This document shows positions 7,926 to 16,323 of a DNA stretch of 32,022 nucleotides, one piece after another; the first letter of the stretch is position 1, and the number at the start of each line of letters is the position of its first letter. This stretch comes from H2-BAC3 sp045863035 (lineage in GTDB: Bacteria > Bacteroidota > Ignavibacteria > Ignavibacteriales > Ignavibacteriaceae): assembly GCA_045863035.1 (NCBI GenBank), contig BTUV01000024.1, forward strand, positions 1 through 32,022, written 5' to 3'. Below the pieces are notes generated by a model that saw only the letters and a list, made by a program, of their open reading frames with translations, did no database searches and was not told where the DNA came from. The translations under genes were made by a program, and so were the position numbers.

Positions 7926-8369
7926 TAACATCCCGCGCAAAGACGCTAAGCCGCAAAGTGTATAGTCAAAATTATGAAGTATCAATTATGAAGTATGAAT
8001 TTAATTTCTACCTGAGTTAAGGTACACCGTCTGCTCTGATTGGACGCGGATTTTACTGATGCTTCGCAGCGCGGATTTTCGCCGATCGAAAACAAATACT
8101 TACCGCCGGTAAGCTATCTGGAATAGTATAGAAGCAGTATCACGCTCATTTAGTATAATTCAGATGTGCACGGTAAACTGACAGGGCAGCAATCAATTTT
8201 TTGTTATTTTCTGTTCATTACCGGTGAGTGTTTTTTTTGGCTGGCTGCATCCCGCCTTTTACCTCCGGTGACAAAGAGTTTACGAATGAGGTCACCCGGT
8301 CATTCCCACAGCAGATATGCAAAATCACACTTCCTCCCTCATAAATCCTTTCGTAAATTGCACCTGCAA
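7926..8369. other. Intergenic region with dispersed repeats, upstream of lptD
   Basis: No gene is supported in this 444 bp stretch. A CGCAAAGACGC element at 7936-7946, with a second partial CGCAAAG after it, is followed by a 14-bp tandem duplication (ATTATGAAGTATCA then ATTATGAAGTATGA, about 7971-7998). A 52-bp element at 8042-8093 recurs at 13699-13750. A perfect 7-bp dyad, CTTACCG-C-CGGTAAG, lies at 8099-8113. The frame of lptD stays open back to 8166, but that part does not look like an lptD N-terminus. Confidence 0.6.
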
Positions 8370-10991
8370 ATGAAGAAAATCTATGAAAAAATCACGAAAT
8401 CCTCATTTCCCTGCGGAAATTGGCAGGCAGGAAGTATCCATTTTACACATGGAAAAAGCCCGCTGCTGATTCTCCCGGTTTTTCTGATTTTACTCACCAT
8501 GTCCGTGCAGGGACAGGATACCCCCCCAGTCCCAAAGGATGCTCCTCCGGTAATTCAGGATAGCGTAATAACCGGGCAAAATCGCTCCGACGTGGACTCT
8601 GTGATTTACACATCAGCCAAAGATTCCCTTATTTTTTCCGTCTCGAAAAAAAACATGGATCTTTATGGCTCCGGAAATGTCCGTTATAAGGATACTGAAT
8701 TGAGCGCGGGGAAGGTGTTTATTGATTTTAACAAGAATGAGATTGAGGCAACCGGTGTAAAAACCGATACCTCTGACGAACTTACCGAAAGCCCTGTGCT
8801 TAGTGACAAGGGGGAAGAATACCGCGGTTCACGGATGCGGTATAACTACAAAACTACTAAGGGCTTTATCACTTACGCAAAAACCAAAGAAGCTGAAACT
8901 TCTTACTCCGGTGCACGAATAAAAAAGGTAACTAAGGATACCTACTTTGTTGAAAACGGAGTATATAGCACATGTGATGCTGATGAACCGCATTACTTTT
9001 TCTACGGCACTGAAATGAAGGTGATTCAAAAGGAACAGTTAGTGGGTAAATGGATATGGCTGGCATTTAACAATGTGCCGTTTCCCATCCCGCTGCCATT
9101 TGCGGTAGTTCCACTTGAGTCAGGCCGCCGTTCTGGTTTTCTTGCTCCTGCTTATGGGGAAAGACAGGGATTCGGAAAATACTTTAGCCGCTTCGGTTAC
9201 TTCTGGGCGCTGAGTGATTACTCAGATGTAAATCTTACCGCAGATTATTATCTGAAAGGGGGATATACATTAAACAGCCGATTCAGATATGCAGAGCGGT
9301 ATAACTATACCGGACAGTTTGAAGCAAGTTACTCTGATTTGTACGCCGGCGAGAAGACTGATCCTGATTTTACCCGCACTACCGAATATCGAGCCAACTG
9401 GAATCATAATCAGACGATAACGCCCACGAGCCGGTTTGATGCTAATATGCAGTTCATGTCAGGAAACTTTTACCGTCAGACCAGCGCTGACTATAACCAG
9501 CTTCTGACCAATGATATATACTCAAACGCAACCTACTCAAAAAGCTGGGAAGAGTGGGGGAGCAGTATGTCATTGAACTACTCGCGCCGCCAGAATCTTG
9601 AGTCGGGGGATATAAATGAAGTGCTTCCGTCACTTTATTTTACTAAGTCACAGTTTTATCCGTTCCGCACCGGCAAACTGGTCTCAAATCAGAGCTGGTA
9701 CGAAATGATTGGTGTGAGTTACAGCGGGCAGCTTCAGAACAAACGGGATAAAACTGACGGCGAGCTGAGAATCCGCGGCGGAATGCAGCACACTGCGTCA
9801 ATAGGTGCATCACCAAAGATTGGATATATAAATATATCTCCTTCGCTTAACTACCGGGAAGCATGGTACAATAAACAGATCAGTAAGCGGGCTGAAGTTT
9901 CCTCTTTTTCCGGTAACGATACTGTAGTCACTGATGACGTAAATAAAATTTCCATGGTCCGGCTCTTCAGTCTATCTGCAAATGCTGCAACAAAATTGTA
10001 TGGTATCTTTAATGCTAATCAGCTTGGGGTCGCCTCAATCCGTCATATTCTTCAACCTTCAATCGGGTTCAGTTTTCAGCCGGATTTCTCTACTGACGGC
10101 TGGGGTTACTATGATCATTATACTCTCAGCGATGGCACACGTGTTAAGTATAATAAATATGAACGTGAAATCTTCGGCGGTGCTTCTCAGGGAGAAAGCC
10201 GCCTGGTTACTATGCGGCTTGATAATCTCTTTGAAATGAAAACCATGGTTGACCCGACTGATACTACTTCGAAGGAGAAAAAAATTCAGTTGTTGAATTT
10301 TGGCGCAGATTTGAATTATGACATCGCTGCTGACAGTCTTCGCTTTTCGGATTTGCGGCTTAGCTACCGCACTCAAATTGGCGACTTGTTAAATATCAGC
10401 GGGTTTTCAAGTTACACGTTCTATGATTTTGTTCAGAATAAAGGCACGATTAACCGCTTTCTTGCCTCCGAAGGCAGGGGTTTGATGCGACTGAAATCAT
10501 TTAGTGTTTCTGTCTCAACTACACTTTCAGGTGACCGGCTGAAACCGGAAACACCATCAGGAGAGGCACAGGAAGATAATATACCGGTTGAGGATCCTCT
10601 TTTCAGAGATAACAATGCCAACTATCGCGGTATATATGACGTTCCGGAAGCTGATTTCAATATTCCTTGGAGTCTTTCGCTAAACTATAATTACAGTCTT
10701 TCAAAGCCGTCACCATCGCTCAGTACATCCTACTCAAACATAAGTACAAATATCAACTTTAATCTGACAAAGAATTGGAAATTCATTTTAGTAGGAAGTT
10801 ACGATTTTGATCAGAAGCAATTTGCCGCTCCGCAGGTGACAGTCAGCCGTGATCTCCATTGCTGGATTATGAATTTTACCTGGAACCCGATAGGAAGCTA
10901 TACCGGCTACAGGTTTGAGATCAGAGTAAAAGCATCTCAGCTTCAGGATTTGAAGATTACCAAGACAGACCGCTTCTTCGGTGGAAGATAG
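8370..10991 (+). CDS. lptD: LPS-assembly outer membrane protein LptD (OstA family)
   Basis: LptD is the outer membrane beta barrel that, with LptE, inserts lipopolysaccharide into the outer leaflet. From the ATG at 8370 the protein is 873 residues. A hydrophobic signal segment (PLLILPVFLILLTM near residues 30-43) ends before VQGQ. An LptA-like jellyroll follows, with VRYKDTELSAGKVFIDFNKN. VYSTCDADEPHYFF holds the conserved cysteine, and VPLESGRRSGFLAPAYG marks the entry to the barrel. The rest alternates aromatic and polar strands to the end (GYRFEIRVKASQL), as expected. The frame is open for 68 more codons upstream, but that sequence is not signal-like. The NYN gene starts 1 bp after the stop. 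Confidence 0.88.
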   Translation: MKKIYEKITKSSFPCGNWQAGSIHFTHGKSPLLILPVFLILLTMSVQGQDTPPVPKDAPPVIQDSVITGQNRSDVDSVIYTSAKDSLIFSVSKKNMDLYGSGNVRYKDTELSAGKVFIDFNKNEIEATGVKTDTSDELTESPVLSDKGEEYRGSRMRYNYKTTKGFITYAKTKEAETSYSGARIKKVTKDTYFVENGVYSTCDADEPHYFFYGTEMKVIQKEQLVGKWIWLAFNNVPFPIPLPFAVVPLESGRRSGFLAPAYGERQGFGKYFSRFGYFWALSDYSDVNLTADYYLKGGYTLNSRFRYAERYNYTGQFEASYSDLYAGEKTDPDFTRTTEYRANWNHNQTITPTSRFDANMQFMSGNFYRQTSADYNQLLTNDIYSNATYSKSWEEWGSSMSLNYSRRQNLESGDINEVLPSLYFTKSQFYPFRTGKLVSNQSWYEMIGVSYSGQLQNKRDKTDGELRIRGGMQHTASIGASPKIGYINISPSLNYREAWYNKQISKRAEVSSFSGNDTVVTDDVNKISMVRLFSLSANAATKLYGIFNANQLGVASIRHILQPSIGFSFQPDFSTDGWGYYDHYTLSDGTRVKYNKYEREIFGGASQGESRLVTMRLDNLFEMKTMVDPTDTTSKEKKIQLLNFGADLNYDIAADSLRFSDLRLSYRTQIGDLLNISGFSSYTFYDFVQNKGTINRFLASEGRGLMRLKSFSVSVSTTLSGDRLKPETPSGEAQEDNIPVEDPLFRDNNANYRGIYDVPEADFNIPWSLSLNYNYSLSKPSPSLSTSYSNISTNINFNLTKNWKFILVGSYDFDQKQFAAPQVTVSRDLHCWIMNFTWNPIGSYTGYRFEIRVKASQLQDLKITKTDRFFGGR

Positions 10992-10992
10992 C

Positions 10993-11463
10993 ATGAAGAT
11001 ATATCTTATAGACGGAAATAATCTTATGCTGAAAATAAAGCGGACAGCATCAGTGTGGAAGACCTCAAAGCAGGGAAGCCGGGAACTTCTGGTCTCACTT
11101 CTGTTTGAGTCCCCGCAGCTCCGCAAGGCAAAAGTGAAAATCTTTTTTGACGGAGTTGAAAACGGTCGTATATCATCAGCGGGTATGACACTCCATTACT
11201 CGGGCGGAAAACCTGCCGATTATTATATACGCAAAGAAATTGAACAGAGCAAAAATCCGAAGTTGATTACTGTTATTTCATCCGATCATGAAATTATCAA
11301 TCTGGCAAAGGCATGTCTCTGCACCGTTATTACCAGTGAGGAGTTCAGCCAGTCTCTTGAAAAAGAATCAGAAGAGAGCAGTGAGGAAGCAAAAATAAGC
11401 GCCCTCTCCCGCGAGAATGATGAGATATATCAACTGCTCTCCCGAAAGAAAAAACCCGAATAA
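10993..11463 (+). CDS. NYN-domain protein (PIN-like, YacP-type putative ribonuclease)
   Basis: A 156-residue protein opening with MKIYLIDGNNLM, the start signature of NYN (N4BP1, YacP-like nuclease) domains. Acidic residues expected in the metal site are present: D7 in LIDGNN, D53 in FFDGVE, D76 in PADYY and D98 in SSDHEI. These points support a metal-dependent RNase fold. After residue ~115 the sequence turns highly charged and helical (EKESEESSEEAK) and is probably a flexible tail. The ATG at 10993 follows GGAAGA at 10983-10988. A GTG at 10981 overlapping lptD would add four residues. The gene is coupled to lptD by position only; its RNA target is unknown. Confidence 0.8.
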   Translation: MKIYLIDGNNLMLKIKRTASVWKTSKQGSRELLVSLLFESPQLRKAKVKIFFDGVENGRISSAGMTLHYSGGKPADYYIRKEIEQSKNPKLITVISSDHEIINLAKACLCTVITSEEFSQSLEKESEESSEEAKISALSRENDEIYQLLSRKKKPE

Positions 11464-11478
11464 AAACCAGAGTCCCAA

Positions 11479-13191
11479 ATGAATAAAGCACTACTCATCA
11501 CCCTCTTAGTTGCTGCAATGAACTTTGCGCAGGATTACTCAGTCCACAAAGAGCATTATCAGCAATTTGGCAGTCCGCATAAACTTTCTTCAGAGTTTGA
11601 CTCACGCGGTAATGATATTATTCCTCTCCAATTTGATAAAAGCCGGCAGACTAATACCGTTATATTCGGTTATCTTCCGGATTGGGAGTACGGTCCAAGC
11701 CGCCAGTATCTCCGTTATGATATATTAACTCATATCGGTGCGTTCGATTTTACTGTGAGTGCTGCCGGTGCAGTAGGTAATCCTTCCGGCTGGCCGTGGA
11801 CGGATGTTATTAATACCGCGCACCAGAACGGCGTGAAGGTGATACTTACCGCGGTGAACTTTGACGCGGATGATATACGCACCATTATGACCAATGCAAC
11901 TGTTAAGCAGACCTTCTTTAATAATATAAAGACCAGGATTCAGCAGTATCAGCTTGACGGTGTGAATATAGATTTTGAGGGACTCTATTCAGCCGACAGG
12001 GGAACCGTGCTTAATACCTTTATGACGGATCTTTCAGTATTTCTGAAAGCTTCCATGCCGAACTGTGAAGTATCGTTTGCAGGTCCGGCTCTTACTTCCG
12101 GATACAATTTATCCGGTCTTGCTGCTTCTTGTGATTATGTGTTTATCATGGGCTATGCGTTTTGGGGAAGCTGGAGCTCAACCTCAGGCGCCTGCTCTCC
12201 TTTAACCGGCGGCTCAATAAATATTACAAATACTGTTACCACACAATACGCGTGGATGACAAACAATACTCCGCAAAAACTTATTCTGGGGATTCCTTAT
12301 TACGGTCTGAAATGGAAAACGCAGACCGACCAGCCACATTCGACTGTGGTGGATTATATATCCTCTTCCCGGTTTAAAACTGATGTAACTCTGGCACAGA
12401 CCTACGGCCGGCTCTGGGCATCAGACCAGCAGGTGCCGTGGTACCGGTATCAGACCAATAATGAATGGTATCAGGTTTGGTATGATGATGATTCAAGTCT
12501 GGGGTTAAAGTATGCACTCGCCCAGTCAAAAAACTATCTTGGCGTCGGGATGTGGGCGCTTGGTTATGACGGCGATCGGCAGGAGCTCTGGAATGAACTA
12601 TACAATCGCTTTTATGCTACCGTACCGGTTGAACTTACTTCATTTACTCTGCAGCAGTTTGGTTCATCGGTACTCCTCAACTGGAATACCGCCACCGAAA
12701 CCAATAACCGCAGCTATACCATTGAACGCTCCGCTGTAAATCAGGATGCCGGTTATACAGTTATAGGAACAGTTGATGGTGCCGGTACGACTGTAACTGC
12801 ACGGCATTATACACTTACGGATAATCCCGGCGCTTTCGGTAATTATATATACCGCATTACCCAGCATGATTTTGACGGCACAGCAAGGGTAATCGGCACT
12901 GAAGTGATACGTATTCTACCGGATAATCTGAGTTACTCACTGCATGATGCATATCCGAATCCATTCAATCCATCGGTTAAGATTTCCTACACTGTCCCGC
13001 AGAGCACAAGGGTCACGCTTTCGGTATATAATCAGCTTGGTGAACTGGTCTCCCTCCTCCGTGATGAGCAGATGGAAGCAGGGGAGTATGAGGAATATTT
13101 CACCCCTAACGGACTTCCTGCGGGAGTATATATTCTTACGATGCAGAGTCCGCTTGGCGCAATTTCCAAAAAGCTGGTTTATCTGAAATGA
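11479..13191 (+). CDS. Secreted glycoside hydrolase family 18 protein with T9SS sorting domain
   Basis: A 570-residue exported enzyme of the chitinase-like GH18 fold, which cleaves beta-1,4 GlcNAc-containing chains by substrate-assisted catalysis. Signal peptide: residues 1-18 (MNKALLITLLVAAMNFAQ). The GH18 domain covers about 55-385. Its catalytic motif is DGVNIDFE at 160-167, with E167 as acid/base; the asparagine inside the motif is common in the YaaH-like branch. A fibronectin-like module follows (PVELTSFTLQQFGSSVLLNW onward). The C-terminal ~80 residues form a type IX sorting domain (AYPNPFNPSVKISY, GLPAGVYIL, KKLVYLK). The substrate could be chitin, peptidoglycan or another GlcNAc polymer. 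The ATG lies 15 bp after the NYN gene, and its stop overlaps the thioesterase start. Confidence 0.92.
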   Translation: MNKALLITLLVAAMNFAQDYSVHKEHYQQFGSPHKLSSEFDSRGNDIIPLQFDKSRQTNTVIFGYLPDWEYGPSRQYLRYDILTHIGAFDFTVSAAGAVGNPSGWPWTDVINTAHQNGVKVILTAVNFDADDIRTIMTNATVKQTFFNNIKTRIQQYQLDGVNIDFEGLYSADRGTVLNTFMTDLSVFLKASMPNCEVSFAGPALTSGYNLSGLAASCDYVFIMGYAFWGSWSSTSGACSPLTGGSINITNTVTTQYAWMTNNTPQKLILGIPYYGLKWKTQTDQPHSTVVDYISSSRFKTDVTLAQTYGRLWASDQQVPWYRYQTNNEWYQVWYDDDSSLGLKYALAQSKNYLGVGMWALGYDGDRQELWNELYNRFYATVPVELTSFTLQQFGSSVLLNWNTATETNNRSYTIERSAVNQDAGYTVIGTVDGAGTTVTARHYTLTDNPGAFGNYIYRITQHDFDGTARVIGTEVIRILPDNLSYSLHDAYPNPFNPSVKISYTVPQSTRVTLSVYNQLGELVSLLRDEQMEAGEYEEYFTPNGLPAGVYILTMQSPLGAISKKLVYLK

Positions 13192-13610
13192 GTAGCGGTG
13201 TATCACTAACCAATCACTTTCATACCGGCCGGCGGCTGGTCAGGTTTGAGGATTGTGACCCGGCAGGCATTATCTTCTTTGCGAATTATTTCCGTTATGC
13301 TCAGGCGGCAATTGCGGAGTTCTTCAATGAGAAAGGGGAGTTTACGGAGTTTTATAACGGCGCGGAACTGGTTTATCCGGTGATTTCAACGAGCGCGGAG
13401 TTCAAAAAAATGGTGCGGTTGGGGGATTTACTGGATGTTTTTATTTCCGTGTCACAAATGAAAGAATCATCATTTGAATTATTCTTTCAATTTTTTCTTG
13501 ATGGGAATAAAACAGCCGAACTGAAAATAGCGCATGTTTGTATTTCTAAGGCAACCGGTGCAAAGCAGAAGTTACCTGAGTTTTTGACGAAGCTTAGTTC
13601 GAAAATTTAA
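13188..13610 (+). CDS. Hotdog-fold acyl-CoA thioesterase (candidate DHNA-CoA hydrolase)
   Basis: A 140-residue 4HBT-type thioesterase. The active-site segment is VRFEDCDPAGIIFFANYFRY (residues 18-37), with the expected catalytic aspartate D24. The central strand pattern (LVYPVISTSAEFKK, then GDLLDVFIS) and the HVCISKATGAKQKLP end look like the cyanobacterial/plant 1,4-dihydroxy-2-naphthoyl-CoA hydrolase branch. The men cluster, coding for MenB which makes that thioester, faces it from 1.3 kb away and contains no other hydrolase. I infer a menaquinone role; a general YbgC-like role is the alternative. The start ATG overlaps the GH18 stop (ATGA at 13188-13191), which argues for translational coupling to an unrelated secreted protein. 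Cytoplasmic. Confidence 0.85.
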   Translation: MSSGVSLTNHFHTGRRLVRFEDCDPAGIIFFANYFRYAQAAIAEFFNEKGEFTEFYNGAELVYPVISTSAEFKKMVRLGDLLDVFISVSQMKESSFELFFQFFLDGNKTAELKIAHVCISKATGAKQKLPEFLTKLSSKI

Positions 13611-13838
13611 CGCAATGTTAAAGAAGTTTTCGCAAAGCGTTAATTCATTACGTCAAACGCAGTTTGCCTTTGGTCACCAAACATTTTCTTCGCTAATGGG
13701 ACGCTGATTTTACGGATGCTATGCAGTGCGGATGAACGCTGATCAAAAACGCCAGATGAAGAACCTCGCGCAAAGACGCAAAAAATTAAATCCGTACCGC
13801 CTTATGACGATTTGGCGTTTTGAACCAACCTTGCAGAG
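13611..13838. repeat. Intergenic dispersed repeats
   Basis: No gene is supported here. The 52-bp element at 13699-13750 matches 8042-8093 at about 42 of 52 positions by my count. CGCGCAAAGACGC at 13767-13779 is identical to 7934-7946. The order of these two elements is reversed compared with the copy near 8 kb, so they move or spread separately. A further GCAAAGCG-rich piece lies near 13630. Elements of this kind are common between genes in related genomes. Confidence 0.7.
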
Positions 13839-13867
13839 TTGACAAATCCCCATTCTATTTGGATAGT
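13839..13867 (+). promoter_or_regulatory. Candidate sigma-70-type promoter for the T9SS cargo gene
   Basis: A consensus TTGACA (13839-13844) is separated by 17 bp from GATAGT (13862-13867), a four-of-six match to TATAAT. Transcription would start near 13874, about 60 bp before the ATG at 13934. A GAGG at 13923-13926 is the likely ribosome binding site. The gene has repeats on its upstream side and a convergent operon downstream, so it needs its own promoter. Confidence 0.45.
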
Positions 13868-13933
13868 AACAATAAAATGGTTAATTTTATCGAATATTAT
13901 TTTCAGAATACGCTCATTTATTGAGGTAAAAAA

Positions 13934-14860
13934 ATGAAAGCTTCCGGGATTCTTGTTGGCATTTTTTTCTGTTTCTCTTTAACGTCTTTTGCTCAGATAG
14001 ACACGACTGAGTGGTACCCGCTGAATGTCGGGAACTATTGGGAATACACAGCATTTATCTCCCCAAATTATTCAGTTATTTCAAAAAAAGTTCTGGGAGA
14101 CACGCTTTTTGCAAACGGTAAAACTTATAAAATTATCGAACAGCATAAGCACGGTGAAACTTCCCGCTATTATTTTTACGAACGCATTGAGGATAATAAA
14201 GTTTTCGTCCCCGGCTCAGGCAATATACTGGATTCATCATGTACCGGCACTGAAAATAAGCTCTATGATTTTACTCTCCCTGACTCCGCGATTTGGAGTT
14301 TCTGCACCTATCATCAGTATGGAAATTTTACCCACCGAATGTTCAGGGGAAAATCCAGAGGAGTTTTGCAAATTTCCGCTTCATCGTTTGAAACTGCAGG
14401 ATTTCAGGATATCAGTATCGCCGGGACGGATACAAACTGGAATCCGATCGGAGCAGGAGCAGGTGGTCCTGTTGCCAAAGGAGTTGGACTCACCGGGTTT
14501 GGTCCTGATGCCATGCAATACTATGAACTGACCGGTGCAATTATTAACGGGGCAGTTTACGGAACGATTACTAATCTGTTGAATGAAACTCTTCTGCCTG
14601 TTCAGAATACGATTGAAATTTATCCTAATCCGTCAAACAATGAGGCAATGATACGCTACAGAGTATCTGAATATGGAAAAGTTGTCATCCTGCTCTATGA
14701 TATGCTCGGTAATGAAATTATGAAGCTAACTGATGAAACGCATCAACCCGGAGAGTATTCAACAAATGTAAAGGCGCATCAGCTTTCAAGCGGAGTATAT
14801 ATTGCCATGCTTAAAACAGGAGCGGTGGTCGTATCTAAAAAGCTGATTTTAATGAAGTAA
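13934..14860 (+). CDS. Secreted hypothetical protein with T9SS sorting domain
   Basis: A 308-residue exported protein of unknown function. The signal peptide is clear (MKASGILVGIFFCFSLTSFAQ). It is followed by WYPLNVGNYWEYTA, an opening often seen in secreted proteins of this group. The middle, residues ~40-215, is beta-rich with no catalytic motif that I recognise. The C-terminal ~80 residues are a type IX secretion sorting domain: IEIYPNPSNNEAMIRYRV, then LLYDMLGNEI, LSSGVYIAML and KKLILMK. It should cross the outer membrane and be anchored or released there. GAGG lies seven bases upstream of the ATG. It converges with menE, whose stop lies 77 bp away. No clear terminator is visible in that gap. 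Confidence 0.85.
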   Translation: MKASGILVGIFFCFSLTSFAQIDTTEWYPLNVGNYWEYTAFISPNYSVISKKVLGDTLFANGKTYKIIEQHKHGETSRYYFYERIEDNKVFVPGSGNILDSSCTGTENKLYDFTLPDSAIWSFCTYHQYGNFTHRMFRGKSRGVLQISASSFETAGFQDISIAGTDTNWNPIGAGAGGPVAKGVGLTGFGPDAMQYYELTGAIINGAVYGTITNLLNETLLPVQNTIEIYPNPSNNEAMIRYRVSEYGKVVILLYDMLGNEIMKLTDETHQPGEYSTNVKAHQLSSGVYIAMLKTGAVVVSKKLILMK

Positions 14861-14937
14861 GCCGGATTTGGTTTTACAGCATGTTATCATTCTCTGGCGA
14901 CACTGCTGATGACGAATCGGGTGCAAAGGAGCTAAGG

Positions 14938-16323
14938 TCAGCTAATCATTCTGATAAGTGCGGCGGTATCGGTTTTCCCTAATCCGGTTTTGGGCAGTTC
15001 TCTCATAATCAGCCAGTTCTTTGGAATCTTAAAGCCCGACAACTTTTTCTTTAATGCATATATAAGAAATTCTGAACTGATACCATTAGCTGCAACAGCA
15101 GCACAGACCATCTCTCCCCAGTAATCATCTTTGGTGCCAAAAACTTTTGCCTCAGTAACACCTGCAATTTCCACAAGTGTTTTCTCAACTTCACTCACAG
15201 ATACTTTTTTTCCACCTGTGATGATGATGGAGTCTGCCCGCCGGGTGATATGAATAAATCCGTCTGAATCAATGTAGCCCATATCGCTGGTGATATAGAA
15301 TCTTCTCCTGCGGTATTCAAAAAAACTTTCCTGATCTCCGGTTGTATATCCCTTAAAGAGCCCCTGAGAACTGATAACAATCCTTCCTTCCTGATCTGAT
15401 AAAAGAGGTTTTCTGTATTCATCAATCGCCATAAAACGCATGCCCCGCAGTGGTTTTGTCCCCAGCCGCTTCGGATTTTTAACTTCTTCCGGTTTTACCG
15501 ATGAACAGAAAGCGGCAGTTTCACTCGAGCCGTAGATAATCTGTGTTGGAATTTTTCTCTTTCGCAGTTCAATGATAATCTTTTTTTCTACAGGTCCGCC
15601 TCCCAGCAAAAGGCATTTTACCCGTTTGAACACTTCCGGAGTTCTGAGCAATTCAGAGCACTGAGCCGGAACGAGTGATAGATGAGTGATTTCTTTTTGC
15701 GGCAGCAGTTCCTTCAGATATCCCGCCCCCGATTTTTCAGCTATATACAATCCGCTTCCGCTGAGCATTGCACGGAAGAAAATCATGAATCCGCCGATGT
15801 GATAGAGCGGCAGACTCATCAGCCATTCAGAGTTCTCCCCCGATTTCATGAGTTTGTTCTGTAGCACTGCTGAAGCTATGAGAGATCCGAATGTATGAAT
15901 AATTCCTTTTGGTTTTCCGGTGCTGCCTGAGGTAAAGATAATAACAGCTTCCTTGCGGGGAGGTAGTATAAACGGTTTTAGTTTTAATCCGGATTTAATT
16001 CCTGCAATCTCTTTTTTCTTCAGAAGCAGTTTGGAATATATTTTAGTTTCTCTGGCAAGCTGGCTTTTGTAATCTTTTATTTCATTGGCTGTTGCATCCG
16101 GTGAAATAAGAACCGGAGTGAATCCCGCAAGCCAGGTGGCATATATACGGATCAGCGAAACTGCGGAGTTCTCTGCCGGAAGGATAATATACGGTGATGT
16201 TTTTGCAAACCTTAATTTCAGCTTAACTGATTCAGCTTTGGCAAGAGCAAGAAACCCGCTGCCGCTTAGTATCTGTCCGCCTGAAGCAGATATTCTGAAT
16301 CCTGAATCAGATGCGAAGGTCAT
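14938..16323 (-). CDS. menE: o-Succinylbenzoate-CoA ligase
   Basis: MenE activates o-succinylbenzoate to its CoA thioester with ATP, through an acyl-adenylate. The ANL-family phosphate loop is AVIIFTSGSTGKPKGIIHTF near residues 125-144. The adenylate motif is YGSSETAAFCS. YITSDMGYIDSDGFIHITRRADSII contains the hinge aspartate and arginine region, and the C-terminal catalytic lysine motif is PKTGLGKTD. At 461 residues from the ATG at 16323 it is normal for MenE. A TTG at 16380 would add 19 residues and a longer overlap with menC, which I consider less likely. The chosen start overlaps the menC end by 17 bp. It is the last gene of the twelve-gene minus-strand series. Confidence 0.92.
   Translation of the reverse strand: MTFASDSGFRISASGGQILSGSGFLALAKAESVKLKLRFAKTSPYIILPAENSAVSLIRIYATWLAGFTPVLISPDATANEIKDYKSQLARETKIYSKLLLKKKEIAGIKSGLKLKPFILPPRKEAVIIFTSGSTGKPKGIIHTFGSLIASAVLQNKLMKSGENSEWLMSLPLYHIGGFMIFFRAMLSGSGLYIAEKSGAGYLKELLPQKEITHLSLVPAQCSELLRTPEVFKRVKCLLLGGGPVEKKIIIELRKRKIPTQIIYGSSETAAFCSSVKPEEVKNPKRLGTKPLRGMRFMAIDEYRKPLLSDQEGRIVISSQGLFKGYTTGDQESFFEYRRRRFYITSDMGYIDSDGFIHITRRADSIIITGGKKVSVSEVEKTLVEIAGVTEAKVFGTKDDYWGEMVCAAVAANGISSEFLIYALKKKLSGFKIPKNWLIMRELPKTGLGKTDTAALIRMIS

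Noticed and set aside
8166..8369. Extended N-terminus of LptD
   Set aside because: The 68 extra codons contain no signal-like pattern in the right place and precede the real hydrophobic signal. The ATG at 8370 gives a normal protein.
14025..14531. 168-codon plus-strand open frame inside the T9SS cargo gene
   Set aside because: It overlaps a gene with signal peptide and sorting domain in another frame and shows no protein features of its own.
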